Positions 43,296 to 51,895 of a stretch of 64,000 nt of DNA are shown in pieces. Source of the stretch: Chryseobacterium geocarposphaerae (lineage in GTDB: Bacteria; Bacteroidota; Bacteroidia; Flavobacteriales; Weeksellaceae); NCBI RefSeq assembly GCF_002797535.1, contig NZ_PGFD01000002.1, positions 682,001-746,000 on the forward strand. The letters run 5' to 3'. A model generated the notes under the pieces. It was not told the origin of the DNA. It was given only the letters and a program-made list of their open reading frames with translations, and ran no database searches. Numbering within the stretch: the stretch's first letter is position 1; every line of letters starts with the position of its first letter. The position numbers were made by a program, and so were the translations under genes.

Positions 43296-43595
43296 TTAAG
43301 CATATTGTTTTAAAAGTTGCGTTAAGGTGTTAACGTCATGCACGCCGCTTTCTTTCCAAAGCATTTCTCCTTTTTTAAAGATCGCTAAAGTCGGAACACC
43401 GCGAACACCATATTGGGCTGCAATAGCAGGATATTGATCTACATCTACCTTGATGATTCTTGCTCCTTCACCTACATTCTCTTTTACTGTATTTAAAACC
43501 GAAGACTGTACCTTGCAAGGTTGGCACCAGGTTGCAAAAAAGTCAATCAGGACAGGTCTTTCGGAATCTATGATTTCTTGAAATTTTTGTGACAT
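43296..43595 (-). CDS. trxA: Thioredoxin
   Basis: A 99-residue thioredoxin fold with the active site WCQPCK, in DFFATWCQPCKVQS, and the cis-Pro segment GVRGVPTLAIF. The Gly of the classic WCGPC is replaced by Gln, so its redox potential may differ. The ATG at 43595 (MSQKFQEIID) is chosen; an upstream in-frame GTG at 43619 would add an unlikely Phe/Asn-rich start. There is no signal peptide, so it is cytosolic. The CstB-like persulfide gene lies upstream, which may be linked by thiol chemistry. Confidence 0.88.
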   Translation of the reverse strand: MSQKFQEIIDSERPVLIDFFATWCQPCKVQSSVLNTVKENVGEGARIIKVDVDQYPAIAAQYGVRGVPTLAIFKKGEMLWKESGVHDVNTLTQLLKQYA

Positions 43596-43770
43596 TTTTG
43601 AGTTTTTATTAAAAAACACCTTAGTTTATCAGATGTAAATTTTAAAATCACTTAAAAGAATAATTGAATAATACAATCTAAACTTTGTGTTTTTAATACT
43701 TATTGTTCAATAAACTAAAGTGTTACGAATTTGTTATGTAGTTAAATCTATTGCAAAAATAATTCCAAAA

Positions 43771-45180
43771 TTATATCGTTTTTGACTGGCAAACGAAATC
43801 TGAAGTTGGGAATTTTTCTGTTTTTTTGATTCCGTTGAATCCTCCTTCGATTTCAGTGAAATTTCTGATTCCGTGTGAATTAAGAATGCTTGCGGCAATC
43901 ATGCTTCTGTAGCCTCCCGCACAATGAAGGAAGAAATGTTCAGAATCGTCAATAGATGTAATCCAATCGCTGATTGTGTCCAATGGTTTGTTGTAAGCGT
44001 TGCCAATATGTTCAGCAGAATATTCTGTCAGTTTTCTTACATCAATTACTTTAGAATCTTCGTTGAACACTTCTGCAAACTCAGAAGGCGAAATTCTTTT
44101 TACTTCGTCAGTCTCTTTTCCTGCATTTTTCCATGCTTCAAAGCCTCCTTTTAAATATCCCACAACATGGTCAAATCCAACACGGCTTAATCTGGTAATA
44201 GCTTCCTCTTCCGTTCCTTCTTGGCAAACTAATAATATCGGATGTTTTACATCAACGATCAAAGTTCCTACCCAAGGAGCAAAATCACCTTTTAAGCCAA
44301 TGTTTATAGAATTGGGAATAAACCCTTTGTGGAAATCTGCAGCACCTCTCGTATCTAAGATTAAAGCTCCGGTTTCTTCTGCAAAAGCTTCAAAGTCTTC
44401 AACGAAAATCGGGGTTAATCCTTTATCCATCACGGTTTCAAAACTCTCATAGCCGCCTTTGTTCATGGCAACATTCATTCCGAAATATTTGGGTGGAGCT
44501 GTCAATCCGTCTAATACTTCTCTGATGAACGATTCCTTATCCGGTTGATTAAGAGCATAATTGGTTCTTTTTTGATTACCCAGAATATCAACAGTCTCTT
44601 TCTGCATGTTTTTTCCGCAGGCAGAACCTGCTCCATGAGCCGGATAAACGGTAATGTTATCATCCAAAGGCATAATTTTCGTCTGAAGGCTGTCATATAA
44701 GATGCCTGCAAGATCCTCTTGGGTAACACTTCCCGCTTTCTGAGCAAGATCCGGTCTTCCCACATCTCCTAAAAACAAAGTGTCTCCTGTGAAAATTGCC
44801 GTTTCTACACCATTTTCGTCAATCAAAAGGTAAGTGGTACTTTCCATGGTATGACCGGGAGTGTGTAAAGCTTTTATCTTTACTTTTCCGATTTCAAAAA
44901 TCTGGTTGTCTTCAGCAACGATTGTTTCAAACTGTGGCTGTGCAGTAGGTCCATACACAATGGAAGCTCCTGTGTTTTTGCTCAAATCCAAATGCCCCGA
45001 GACAAAATCTGCGTGGAAGTGGGTTTCAAAAATATATTTTAAGGTTACCCCGTCTTTTTCCAAACGATCAAGATAGGGCTTTATCTCTCTTAAAGGATCA
45101 ATAATTGCCGCTTCATTTTCGGATACGATGTAATATGCTCCCTGAGCAAGACATCCTGTGTATATTTGTTCAACTTTCAT
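43771..45180 (-). CDS. Persulfide dioxygenase-rhodanese fusion (CstB-like)
   Basis: A 469-residue fusion. Residues 1-230 are a metallo-beta-lactamase fold of the ETHE1 group, with ETHFHADFVSGHLDL (HxHxDxxxGH form), HTPGHTMEST and FTGDTLFLGDVGRPDL. A first rhodanese-like domain (about 250-360) contains LLVCQEGTEEE. A second (about 370-465) contains the catalytic Cys in FFLHCAGGYRS. This is the arrangement of CstB, which oxidises persulfides and gives thiosulfate or sulfite. It probably detoxifies sulfide. It is a single gene. Confidence 0.87.
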   Translation of the reverse strand: MKVEQIYTGCLAQGAYYIVSENEAAIIDPLREIKPYLDRLEKDGVTLKYIFETHFHADFVSGHLDLSKNTGASIVYGPTAQPQFETIVAEDNQIFEIGKVKIKALHTPGHTMESTTYLLIDENGVETAIFTGDTLFLGDVGRPDLAQKAGSVTQEDLAGILYDSLQTKIMPLDDNITVYPAHGAGSACGKNMQKETVDILGNQKRTNYALNQPDKESFIREVLDGLTAPPKYFGMNVAMNKGGYESFETVMDKGLTPIFVEDFEAFAEETGALILDTRGAADFHKGFIPNSINIGLKGDFAPWVGTLIVDVKHPILLVCQEGTEEEAITRLSRVGFDHVVGYLKGGFEAWKNAGKETDEVKRISPSEFAEVFNEDSKVIDVRKLTEYSAEHIGNAYNKPLDTISDWITSIDDSEHFFLHCAGGYRSMIAASILNSHGIRNFTEIEGGFNGIKKTEKFPTSDFVCQSKTI

Positions 45181-45449
45181 TATCTGATTGTAAAAGCTTT
45201 AATGTTTATTTAAGTACAAAAATCGCGTTTATTTTTTTAATACTTATCAAAAATAAAGAATCTATACCGATAGAATAAATCTATAAAGTTATGTGTTTTT
45301 AGTTTGCTTCCCTTTTAAATTGCAATAAATCAGTTTTTTATCACTAAAATAAGGGTTTTCTGAATTGTATCAGCTGAAATTAATCATGATTAAATTCAAT
45401 GCTGAAATGTTTTCTAAAAAATTTTATATTTATAAGATAAAAAAATCAA

Positions 45450-46976
45450 ATGGCAGACAAAGCACAATTTATTGAAGAACAAAATGCAAGATATACTCCA
45501 AAAGGAGAACATATTATATTAGGAAAAGGAATGCTTGACGGAGAAGTGGTTCCTGAAGTAAATGTTACCATTCCTCTGAAAACAATCAACCGTCACGGAC
45601 TTATTGCGGGAGCAACGGGAACGGGAAAAACCAAGACATTGCAGGTTTTTGCAGAACAGCTTTCTCACCAGGGAATTCCATCTTTAGTATTGGATATTAA
45701 AGGAGATTTTTCAGGAATTGCAGAAGCGGGAACGGAAAATCCCGCCATTCAGGAAAGGTATGCAAAAACCCAGCTTCCTTACAACCCACAGGCTTTTCCG
45801 GTGGAGTTAATGACGATTTCAGGAGAGAGAGGAGTGAAATTAAGAGCTACGGTTACAGAATTTGGTCCCGTTTTATTGAGTAAAATCCTGGAGCTGAATG
45901 AGACGCAGCAGAGTATCATGGCAATAGTATTCAAGTATTGTGATGATAAAGGATTGCCTTTAATTGATCTTAATGATTTAAAAAAAGTCCTGCAATATGT
46001 AACGGATAATGCGCAGGGGAAAGCGGAACTGGCGGCTAATTACGGCTCAATTGCTTCGGCTTCTTTAGGGGCTATTTTAAGATCTATTGTTGCTTTGGAG
46101 CAGCAGGGCGCTTCGAGCTTTTTTGGAGAGCTGAGCTTTGATGTTCATGATTTATTGCAAACCAGAGACGGAAAAGGAGTTGTCAATATCTTGAGAGTTG
46201 CCGATATTCAAAGTAAGCCACAACTGTTTTCCACTTTTATGCTTTCGTTATTTGCGGAAATCTATATGACTTTTCCTGAAGAAGGAGACAGCGGAAAACC
46301 AAAACTGGTTCTTTTCATAGATGAAGCCCATCTGATTTTTGATGAATCTTCAAAAGCATTGGTTTCACAAATTGAAACTATGGTGAAGCTGATTCGTTCC
46401 AAAGGAGTCGGGATTTATTTTATTACCCAGATCCCTGGAGACGTTCCTGAATCGGTTCTTTCTCAGTTAGGATTAAAAATCCAGCACGCATTAAGAGGCT
46501 TTACGGCCAAAGATAAAAAGGAAATTTCAAAAGCGGTGGAAAATTATCCGACAACGGAATTTTATGACGCTGCCACACTGATTCAAAATTTAGGAATTGG
46601 AGAAGCTTTTGTCACAGCTTTGGATGAAAAAGGAATTCCTACGCCTTTGGTTCATACCTATTTAATTTCTCCGGAATCAAGAATGGATGTCCTGGACGAC
46701 GCGGAAATTTCTGAGCTGACCAATAATTCGGCTTTAGTTGCGAAATATCAAAATGCAATCAACAGTGAATCAGCTTATGAAATATTGGTAACTAGAATGG
46801 AACAGGCAGCACAAAATGTGGCTCCGACTCAGAAAACAAAACCGGTAAAAGAAGAGCCGGGAATGTTTGAACAGGTTCTTAACAGCAGGCAGGGAAGAAC
46901 TTTTACGAATACTTTGCTGAGAGAAGGTGCTAAAGCGATCTTGGGAATGCTCGGATTAGGAGGGAGAAGAAGATAA
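45450..46976 (+). CDS. HerA-type ATPase, DUF853 family
   Basis: A 508-residue P-loop ATPase. The Walker A motif is GATGTGKTKTLQ (about residues 54-65), and Walker B is KLVLFIDEAHLIF at about residue 290. QIPGDVPESVLSQLGLKIQHALRGF and AEISELT follow. This is the DUF853/YjgR branch of HerA/FtsK-like motors. The role is not well known; relatives may work with nucleases on DNA ends. The C-terminal 60 residues are Gln/Lys-rich. The next gene downstream is a DnaQ-type exonuclease, a suggestive neighbour, but the 133-base gap between them weakens an operon claim. Confidence 0.87.
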   Translation: MADKAQFIEEQNARYTPKGEHIILGKGMLDGEVVPEVNVTIPLKTINRHGLIAGATGTGKTKTLQVFAEQLSHQGIPSLVLDIKGDFSGIAEAGTENPAIQERYAKTQLPYNPQAFPVELMTISGERGVKLRATVTEFGPVLLSKILELNETQQSIMAIVFKYCDDKGLPLIDLNDLKKVLQYVTDNAQGKAELAANYGSIASASLGAILRSIVALEQQGASSFFGELSFDVHDLLQTRDGKGVVNILRVADIQSKPQLFSTFMLSLFAEIYMTFPEEGDSGKPKLVLFIDEAHLIFDESSKALVSQIETMVKLIRSKGVGIYFITQIPGDVPESVLSQLGLKIQHALRGFTAKDKKEISKAVENYPTTEFYDAATLIQNLGIGEAFVTALDEKGIPTPLVHTYLISPESRMDVLDDAEISELTNNSALVAKYQNAINSESAYEILVTRMEQAAQNVAPTQKTKPVKEEPGMFEQVLNSRQGRTFTNTLLREGAKAILGMLGLGGRRR

Positions 46977-47109
46977 GAAATTAATAAATTTTAGTATTTT
47001 AGCGGGATTTCAGTATCTTAAATTTGATTAAAATGGCACAAATTCTGTTGTTTTATGATAAAGTTTAGGGCTTAATAATAATCTTAAAAGAAAGTTGTAT
47101 AAAATTTAA

Positions 47110-48333
47110 ATGTATTCAATTATTGACATAGAGAGTAATGGTGCAGGTTACAGGAAAGAATGCATTATAGATATTGCTGTTTATAGGTATGATGGACAGA
47201 AGATTGTAGATCAGTTTATTTCGTTGGTGAATCCGGAAAGTGATATTACTCCTTTTGTTCAGAAACTGACCAGTATTACTCCGAAAATGGTTAAAACGGC
47301 TCCGAAATTTCATGAAATCGCCCGGAGAATTGTTGAAATTACCGAAAATACAACCTTGGTAGGTCATAATATCGATTTTGATTACAGGATGCTCCGCCAG
47401 TCTTTTCAGAGGCTGGGATATGATTTTAAAATCAATACGTTAGATACCATTCCGTTGGCCAAAAAACTGATTCCGGATGAAGTCAGCTATTCGCTTGGAA
47501 AACTGGTAAAATCTCTTGGTATTCCCCTGACTAATCACCACAGAGCAGAAGGTGATGCAAGAGCAACGTTGGAATTATTTAAGCTTTTAGTTTCGAAAGA
47601 TACTGAGAATGAAATCATTCAGAAGCAGCATGAAGAGACGAATGCTAAAACGTATATCAATAAAATCAAGCAGCTGACTCAGGATCTTCCTAACGAAAAA
47701 GGATTTGTTTACTTTCAAAATGAAGGTGGGAAAATCATTTTTTCAGATCATGTGCAGGATATTAATAAATTTTCGAAGAAGGTCTTTAATTCCAAATCTA
47801 AAAAATGGGAGGAGATTCAAAATGAGGTTGAGCAAATTAATTATGAGCTTACCGGAACAGATATTATTGCCAAGCTGCTCTTGAATTCAAAAGGAATCAA
47901 GAAGAGAGATCCGCTTCCATTCGGATTATACCACAGAAATGACAAGTATTTGGTTGAGAAGAATAAACTGAACAAAGTTGAAAAACCAATTCTGAAATTC
48001 AGATCTTTCACACAGGGTTCAAAAGCGATGCAGTTTATCAATGCTATTGCTGAATTCAGTGCTGTTGAAAACCTCAAAAAGAAAATCGATTTCAAAAAAA
48101 GAAACGAGCTCTGGCTGGGAAGCGGTAGAAAATTAGGCGAAAAACTATTCATTATCATCGAAAATGGGAAAGCTGTTTCTTACGGATTTTATGAATTATT
48201 TACACAAATTCAGACGATGAGCAAGATCTCGAAACTCAAAATAGATTTACCGTTACCGACATCTGATCTTACTAACGAACTGCAGTTGGCTTTGCTACGT
48301 GGTGATTTTGAAACGTTACCGTTACCGAAGTAA
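47110..48333 (+). CDS. DEDDh exonuclease fused to a decayed GIY-YIG/UvrC-like region
   Basis: A 407-residue protein. Residues 1-170 are a DnaQ-type 3'-5' exonuclease, with Asp/Glu in SIIDIESNG, Asp in VGHNIDFDYRMLRQSF and His/Asp in HHRAEGDARATLEL (DEDDh). From about residue 195, LPNEKGFVYFQNEGGKIIFSD and later YELTGTDIIAKLLLNSKGIKK follow the pattern of the UvrC N-terminal domain (LPxxPGVYxFxxxxGxxxYVGKA, ELTGSELxALLLEsxxIKK). The GIY and YIG signature residues themselves are replaced, so endonuclease function is probably lost. DNA repair is likely. No partner gene is certain, although the HerA gene is upstream. Confidence 0.78.
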   Translation: MYSIIDIESNGAGYRKECIIDIAVYRYDGQKIVDQFISLVNPESDITPFVQKLTSITPKMVKTAPKFHEIARRIVEITENTTLVGHNIDFDYRMLRQSFQRLGYDFKINTLDTIPLAKKLIPDEVSYSLGKLVKSLGIPLTNHHRAEGDARATLELFKLLVSKDTENEIIQKQHEETNAKTYINKIKQLTQDLPNEKGFVYFQNEGGKIIFSDHVQDINKFSKKVFNSKSKKWEEIQNEVEQINYELTGTDIIAKLLLNSKGIKKRDPLPFGLYHRNDKYLVEKNKLNKVEKPILKFRSFTQGSKAMQFINAIAEFSAVENLKKKIDFKKRNELWLGSGRKLGEKLFIIIENGKAVSYGFYELFTQIQTMSKISKLKIDLPLPTSDLTNELQLALLRGDFETLPLPK

Positions 48334-48349
48334 TTTTAAAATAAAAATT

Positions 48350-48541
48350 ATGAATAATGTAGATAAAGAACCTTCTCACTGGAAGTTTGGGCTTTTTTAT
48401 TACAATAAAGGAGATAAAAGGATATTTCCTCCCAAAAGGTTTGGATACGGCTGGACGACAAATTTTGCCAACCCGTTATCTGTATCAGCATTTTTATTGA
48501 TCTTGATTATAATCGGAGTTATTTCGCAGTTCTTCAAATAA
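48350..48541 (+). CDS. DUF5808 family small membrane protein
   Basis: A 63-residue protein (start ATG 48350, MNNVDKEPSHWKFGLFYYN). The WKFGLFYYNKGDKRIFPPKR segment followed by FGYGWTTNFANPLS fits DUF5808. One C-terminal membrane helix (VSAFLLILIIIGVISQF) closes it. The function is unknown. An upstream in-frame start exists but would overlap the exonuclease end. Confidence 0.72.
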   Translation: MNNVDKEPSHWKFGLFYYNKGDKRIFPPKRFGYGWTTNFANPLSVSAFLLILIIIGVISQFFK

Positions 48542-48593
48542 GCCCAGATTTACATTTTATAGGAATTCCGGCCAATTTTCTCAAAATAAATAG

Positions 48594-48601
48594 TATTTTT
48601 G
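48594..48601 (+). promoter_or_regulatory. -7 box of the lysA leader
   Basis: TATTTTTGC fits TAnnTTTGC, 20 bases before the small leader ATG at 48622. No clear TTTG -33 box is seen. It places a transcription start just before the leader peptide. Confidence 0.5.
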
Positions 48602-48621
48602 CAAAAAAATAAGTAAAAGCA

Positions 48622-48693
48622 ATGCAAAATTTTAAACAAACTAAAACTGGAAAGAAGGGAGCTGTAAAGTTCTCTAAGGTTTGGAATATTTAA
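48622..48693 (+). CDS. Candidate lysine-rich leader peptide (23 aa) for lysA attenuation
   Basis: A 23-residue ORF: MQNFKQTKTGKKG followed by AVKFSKVWNI. Six of 23 residues are lysine (5, 8, 11, 12, 16, 19), well above the normal content. It follows a -7 box. Its TAA stop overlaps the left arm of a possible antiterminator (48692-48699), and a strong terminator lies between it and lysA. The arrangement is that of amino-acid attenuators: slow reading of Lys codons would keep the lysA mRNA open. The lysines are spread out rather than clustered, and no other evidence for translation is available. Confidence 0.5.
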   Translation: MQNFKQTKTGKKGAVKFSKVWNI

Positions 48694-48724
48694 AAGAGTT
48701 GTCTTGCATAAAAATAATCATTGC

Positions 48725-48758
48725 GGCAGACTCTTTTTCGAAGAATCTGCCTTTTTTT
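48725..48758 (+). terminator. Intrinsic terminator before lysA, with an overlapping antiterminator
   Basis: GGCAGA (48725-48730) pairs with TCTGCC (48746-48751), and TCTT with AAGA inside, followed by seven T. The left arm and loop (ACTCTTTT, 48730-48737) can instead pair with AAAAGAGT (48692-48699), extended by G-C and G-T pairs to GGC/GTC. The two structures exclude each other. No gene ends at this terminator except the leader, so it fits attenuation of lysA. Confidence 0.7.
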
Positions 48759-48774
48759 ATGTTAAAGTGAAATT

Positions 48775-49977
48775 ATGAATCCAAAAGAATTATTAAAGAT
48801 CGCCAATGAGTTTGGCACCCCGGTGTATGTTTACGATGCTGAATCTATTAAAAATCAATACGAAAAACTTACATCTTCTTTTTTAAAACATACAAAGTTC
48901 TTCTACGCAGCAAAGGCGTTGACAAACATTAATATTCTTAAATATGTAAAGAACCTAGGTGCTTCTTTGGATTGCGTATCAATTAATGAAGTGAAGCTTG
49001 GATTAAAAGCCGGGTTTCCGAAAGAAAAAATATTATTTACACCCAATTGTGTAGATTTGGCGGAGATTGAGGAGGCCATGACCTTCGGAGTGCATATCAA
49101 CATTGATAATATCTCTATTCTTGAGCAGTTTGGTAATAAATACGGAAATACCTATCCGATTTTAGTAAGAATCAATCCGCACATTTTCGCGGGAGGAAAC
49201 TACAAAATTTCTACGGGGCATATCGATAGTAAATTCGGGATTTCTATTCACCAGGTCCGTCACATCGAAAGAGTGATGAAATCTACCAATCTGAATGTAG
49301 AAGGTCTCCATATGCATACAGGAAGTGAGATCAAAGATCCTGATGTTTTCCTGCAGGCTTTAGATATTATGCTTGAGCTTTCTGAGCATTTCCCGAACTT
49401 GAAATATCTTGATATGGGAAGCGGATTTAAAATTCCTTATCAGGATACTGAGGAAGAAACTGATGTGAAAACTTTAGGTAAAAAAGTAGAAAAAGTAATC
49501 TCGGAATTTTCAAAATCAACAGGTAAAAAATTCGAATTGTGGTTTGAGCCGGGAAAATTCCTTGTGGGGAAAAGCGGCTATTTATTGGTGAAAGCAAATG
49601 TGATCAAGCAAACAACAGCTACGGTTTTTGTGGGAGTAAACTCTGGTTTTAATCACCTGATCCGTCCAATGTTTTATGATTCTTACCATGTTATTGAAAA
49701 TTTGTCTAATCCAAAAGGAGCGGAAAGAATTTATACAGTCGTGGGAAATATCTGTGAAACAGATACTTTTGCCTGGGACAGAAAACTGAATGAAGTGAGG
49801 GAAGGAGATATTTTAGCTTTCCATAATGCAGGAGCTTACGGTTTTGAGATGAGTTCAAATTTTAATTCAAGATTGAAACCAGCCGAAGTTCTTTTCTTGG
49901 ATGGGAAAGCTCATTTGATTAGGAAAAGAGACGAATTTGAAGATTTATTGAGAAATCAGATTGAAGTAATCAATTAA
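48775..49977 (+). CDS. lysA: Diaminopimelate decarboxylase
   Basis: A 400-residue PLP enzyme of fold type III that makes L-lysine from meso-diaminopimelate, the last step of lysine synthesis. The cofactor Lys is in KFFYAAKALTN (about residue 47). Other marks are HMHTGSEI, DMGSGFKIPY, WFEPGKFLVG, VVGNICETDTFAWDR and DILAFHNAGAYG. The length is normal. The ATG at 48775 follows the leader and terminator described above, and a terminator follows the gene, so it appears to be transcribed alone. Confidence 0.93.
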   Translation: MNPKELLKIANEFGTPVYVYDAESIKNQYEKLTSSFLKHTKFFYAAKALTNINILKYVKNLGASLDCVSINEVKLGLKAGFPKEKILFTPNCVDLAEIEEAMTFGVHINIDNISILEQFGNKYGNTYPILVRINPHIFAGGNYKISTGHIDSKFGISIHQVRHIERVMKSTNLNVEGLHMHTGSEIKDPDVFLQALDIMLELSEHFPNLKYLDMGSGFKIPYQDTEEETDVKTLGKKVEKVISEFSKSTGKKFELWFEPGKFLVGKSGYLLVKANVIKQTTATVFVGVNSGFNHLIRPMFYDSYHVIENLSNPKGAERIYTVVGNICETDTFAWDRKLNEVREGDILAFHNAGAYGFEMSSNFNSRLKPAEVLFLDGKAHLIRKRDEFEDLLRNQIEVIN

Positions 49978-49984
49978 AATATTG

Positions 49985-50014
49985 AAACTCTGTAAGAAAT
50001 TACAGAGTTTTTTT
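49985..50014 (+). terminator. Terminator of lysA
   Basis: AAACTCTGTAA pairs with TTACAGAGTTT around GAAA, followed by a T run, just after the lysA stop. Confidence 0.9.
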
Positions 50015-50161
50015 ATGGACTTAAGCTAATTTTAATAGTAAAGAATCTTTGAAATATTTATTATTTCCTAAATTTGATAGAGGCTAAATAGTAATGAAGC
50101 CTTTCCGATCCATATTCACAACCGTTTTCTTCAAATAATTATAACACCAAAAAATATTATT

Positions 50162-51895
50162 ATGGCTAAAAACATCGCTGAGCAAATTGTTGAAATGCTC
50201 GAAAATGCCAATGTGAAAAGAATTTATGCAGTAACAGGCGACAGTCTCAATCATTTAAATGTTGCCGTAAAAAAAAGCAGCATTGAATGGATTCATGTAC
50301 GGCATGAAGAAGCCGGAGCATATGCAGCAGCGGCAGAAGCTGAACTTGATGGTTTTGCGGTTTGTGCGGGAAGTTGTGGACCGGGACACGTTCATTTGAT
50401 CAATGGAGTGTATGACGCTCATCGTTCTCATGTTCCGATGCTGGTAATTGCATCTACTATTCCAAGTGACGAAATGGGAATGGATTATTTTCAGGAAACG
50501 AATACCATAAAATTATTTGACGATTGCAGTCATTATAACCAGATGATTACAAGACCGGAACAGGTTCAAAGAACCGTTCAGACTGCAATTCAGCATGCGA
50601 TTTCCAAAAAAGGAGTTGCCGTAATCGGTCTTCCGGGAGATGTTTCTGAACTGAATGCTGAAGAAGCAACAACCTCTAATAAAGTTTTTAAAACCAATCC
50701 CATTATCAGACCGTCTGATGAGGAGTTGAATCAATTGGCCAGTCTAATTAATGAAAGCGAAAAAGTGACTATCTATTGTGGAATTGGAGCAGGAAACGCT
50801 AATGCTGAGGTGGCAGAAGTTTCAAAATATTTAAAGGCGCCAGTCGGCTATTCTTTCCGCGGAAAAATGGCTATTCAGCCAAATAATCCTAATGAAGTCG
50901 GTTTAACCGGGCTTTTAGGGCTTCCTTCTGCTTATCATGCTATGCACGAGGCGGATCTGCTCCTTCTGCTGGGAACAGACTTTCCTTATCAGAAATTTAT
51001 GCCCGTTAAAAATAAAATCGTTCAGATTGATGAAAGCCCGGAAAGACTGGGCAGAAGGGCGAAGCTGGAATTAGGACTGGCAGGTGACATAAAAGAAACC
51101 ATTAAAGCTTTATTGCCATTATTAAAAGAAAAAACGGATGTTCATTTCTTACATCAACAATTGGAATTTTATGGAAAAGTAAAAGAGACCCAATTGACCT
51201 ACGTTAAAGATTCCGGGAAGGAAAATGCTATTCAGCCTGAATTTGTAGCCTATACTCTGGATAAACTGGCTAAAAAAGATGCTATTTTTACTGTAGACAC
51301 AGGAATGTGCTGTGTTTGGGGAGCAAGATATATTACAGGAACGGGAGAAAGAAAAATGCTAGGCTCATTCAATCACGGTTCTATGGCGAATGCAATGCCA
51401 ATGGCTATCGGAGCTGCCTTGGCTCATCCCGGAAAACAGGTGATTGCCATGTGTGGAGACGGCGGGTTATCTATGTTGTTGGGAGATATGGCAACAATTT
51501 TTCAATATAAATTACCCGTAAAACTGATTGTATTCAACAACAGAGCATTGGGAATGGTAAAGCTTGAAATGGAAGTAGGAGGGATGCCTGATAACGAAAC
51601 GGATATGATTAATCCTGATTTCGGAATGATTGCGCAGGCTATGGGATATCCCGGGAAAAACGTTCACAGGCCGGAAGAAGTTGAAGCTGCGATTAAAGAA
51701 TGCCTGGAGTACAACGGACCTTATCTGCTTAATATTTTCACCAATCCGAATGCGTTGGCTTTACCTCCTAAAATTGAGTTTGAGCAGGTTTTAGGAATGA
51801 CAAAATCTATGGCTCAGCTCATGTTGGGCGGAAAAATGGAAGAAGCATTGGATACTGTCAAAACAAATTACAAACATATTAAAGGATTGCTGTAA
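50162..51895 (+). CDS. poxB: Pyruvate dehydrogenase (quinone)/pyruvate oxidase
   Basis: A 577-residue thiamine-diphosphate and FAD enzyme. It follows E. coli PoxB closely along the N-terminus: VKRIYAVTGDSLNHL, RHEEAGAYAAAAEAEL, CAGSCGPGHVHLINGVYDAHR and SHVPMLVIASTIPS. The diphosphate motif is in CGDGGLSMLLGDMATIFQ, closing with VFNNRALG. PoxB turns pyruvate into acetate and CO2, passing electrons to quinone at the membrane. It is followed at a one-base overlap (TAATG) by an MFS transporter gene, so the two are translationally coupled, which suggests transport of a related acid (inference). Confidence 0.87.
   Translation: MAKNIAEQIVEMLENANVKRIYAVTGDSLNHLNVAVKKSSIEWIHVRHEEAGAYAAAAEAELDGFAVCAGSCGPGHVHLINGVYDAHRSHVPMLVIASTIPSDEMGMDYFQETNTIKLFDDCSHYNQMITRPEQVQRTVQTAIQHAISKKGVAVIGLPGDVSELNAEEATTSNKVFKTNPIIRPSDEELNQLASLINESEKVTIYCGIGAGNANAEVAEVSKYLKAPVGYSFRGKMAIQPNNPNEVGLTGLLGLPSAYHAMHEADLLLLLGTDFPYQKFMPVKNKIVQIDESPERLGRRAKLELGLAGDIKETIKALLPLLKEKTDVHFLHQQLEFYGKVKETQLTYVKDSGKENAIQPEFVAYTLDKLAKKDAIFTVDTGMCCVWGARYITGTGERKMLGSFNHGSMANAMPMAIGAALAHPGKQVIAMCGDGGLSMLLGDMATIFQYKLPVKLIVFNNRALGMVKLEMEVGGMPDNETDMINPDFGMIAQAMGYPGKNVHRPEEVEAAIKECLEYNGPYLLNIFTNPNALALPPKIEFEQVLGMTKSMAQLMLGGKMEEALDTVKTNYKHIKGLL

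Noticed and set aside
44000..44452. 150-codon ORF on the plus strand inside the persulfide dioxygenase gene
   Set aside because: It is the antisense shadow of a well-conserved gene. Its product is Ser/Pro/Thr-rich, with no recognisable family.
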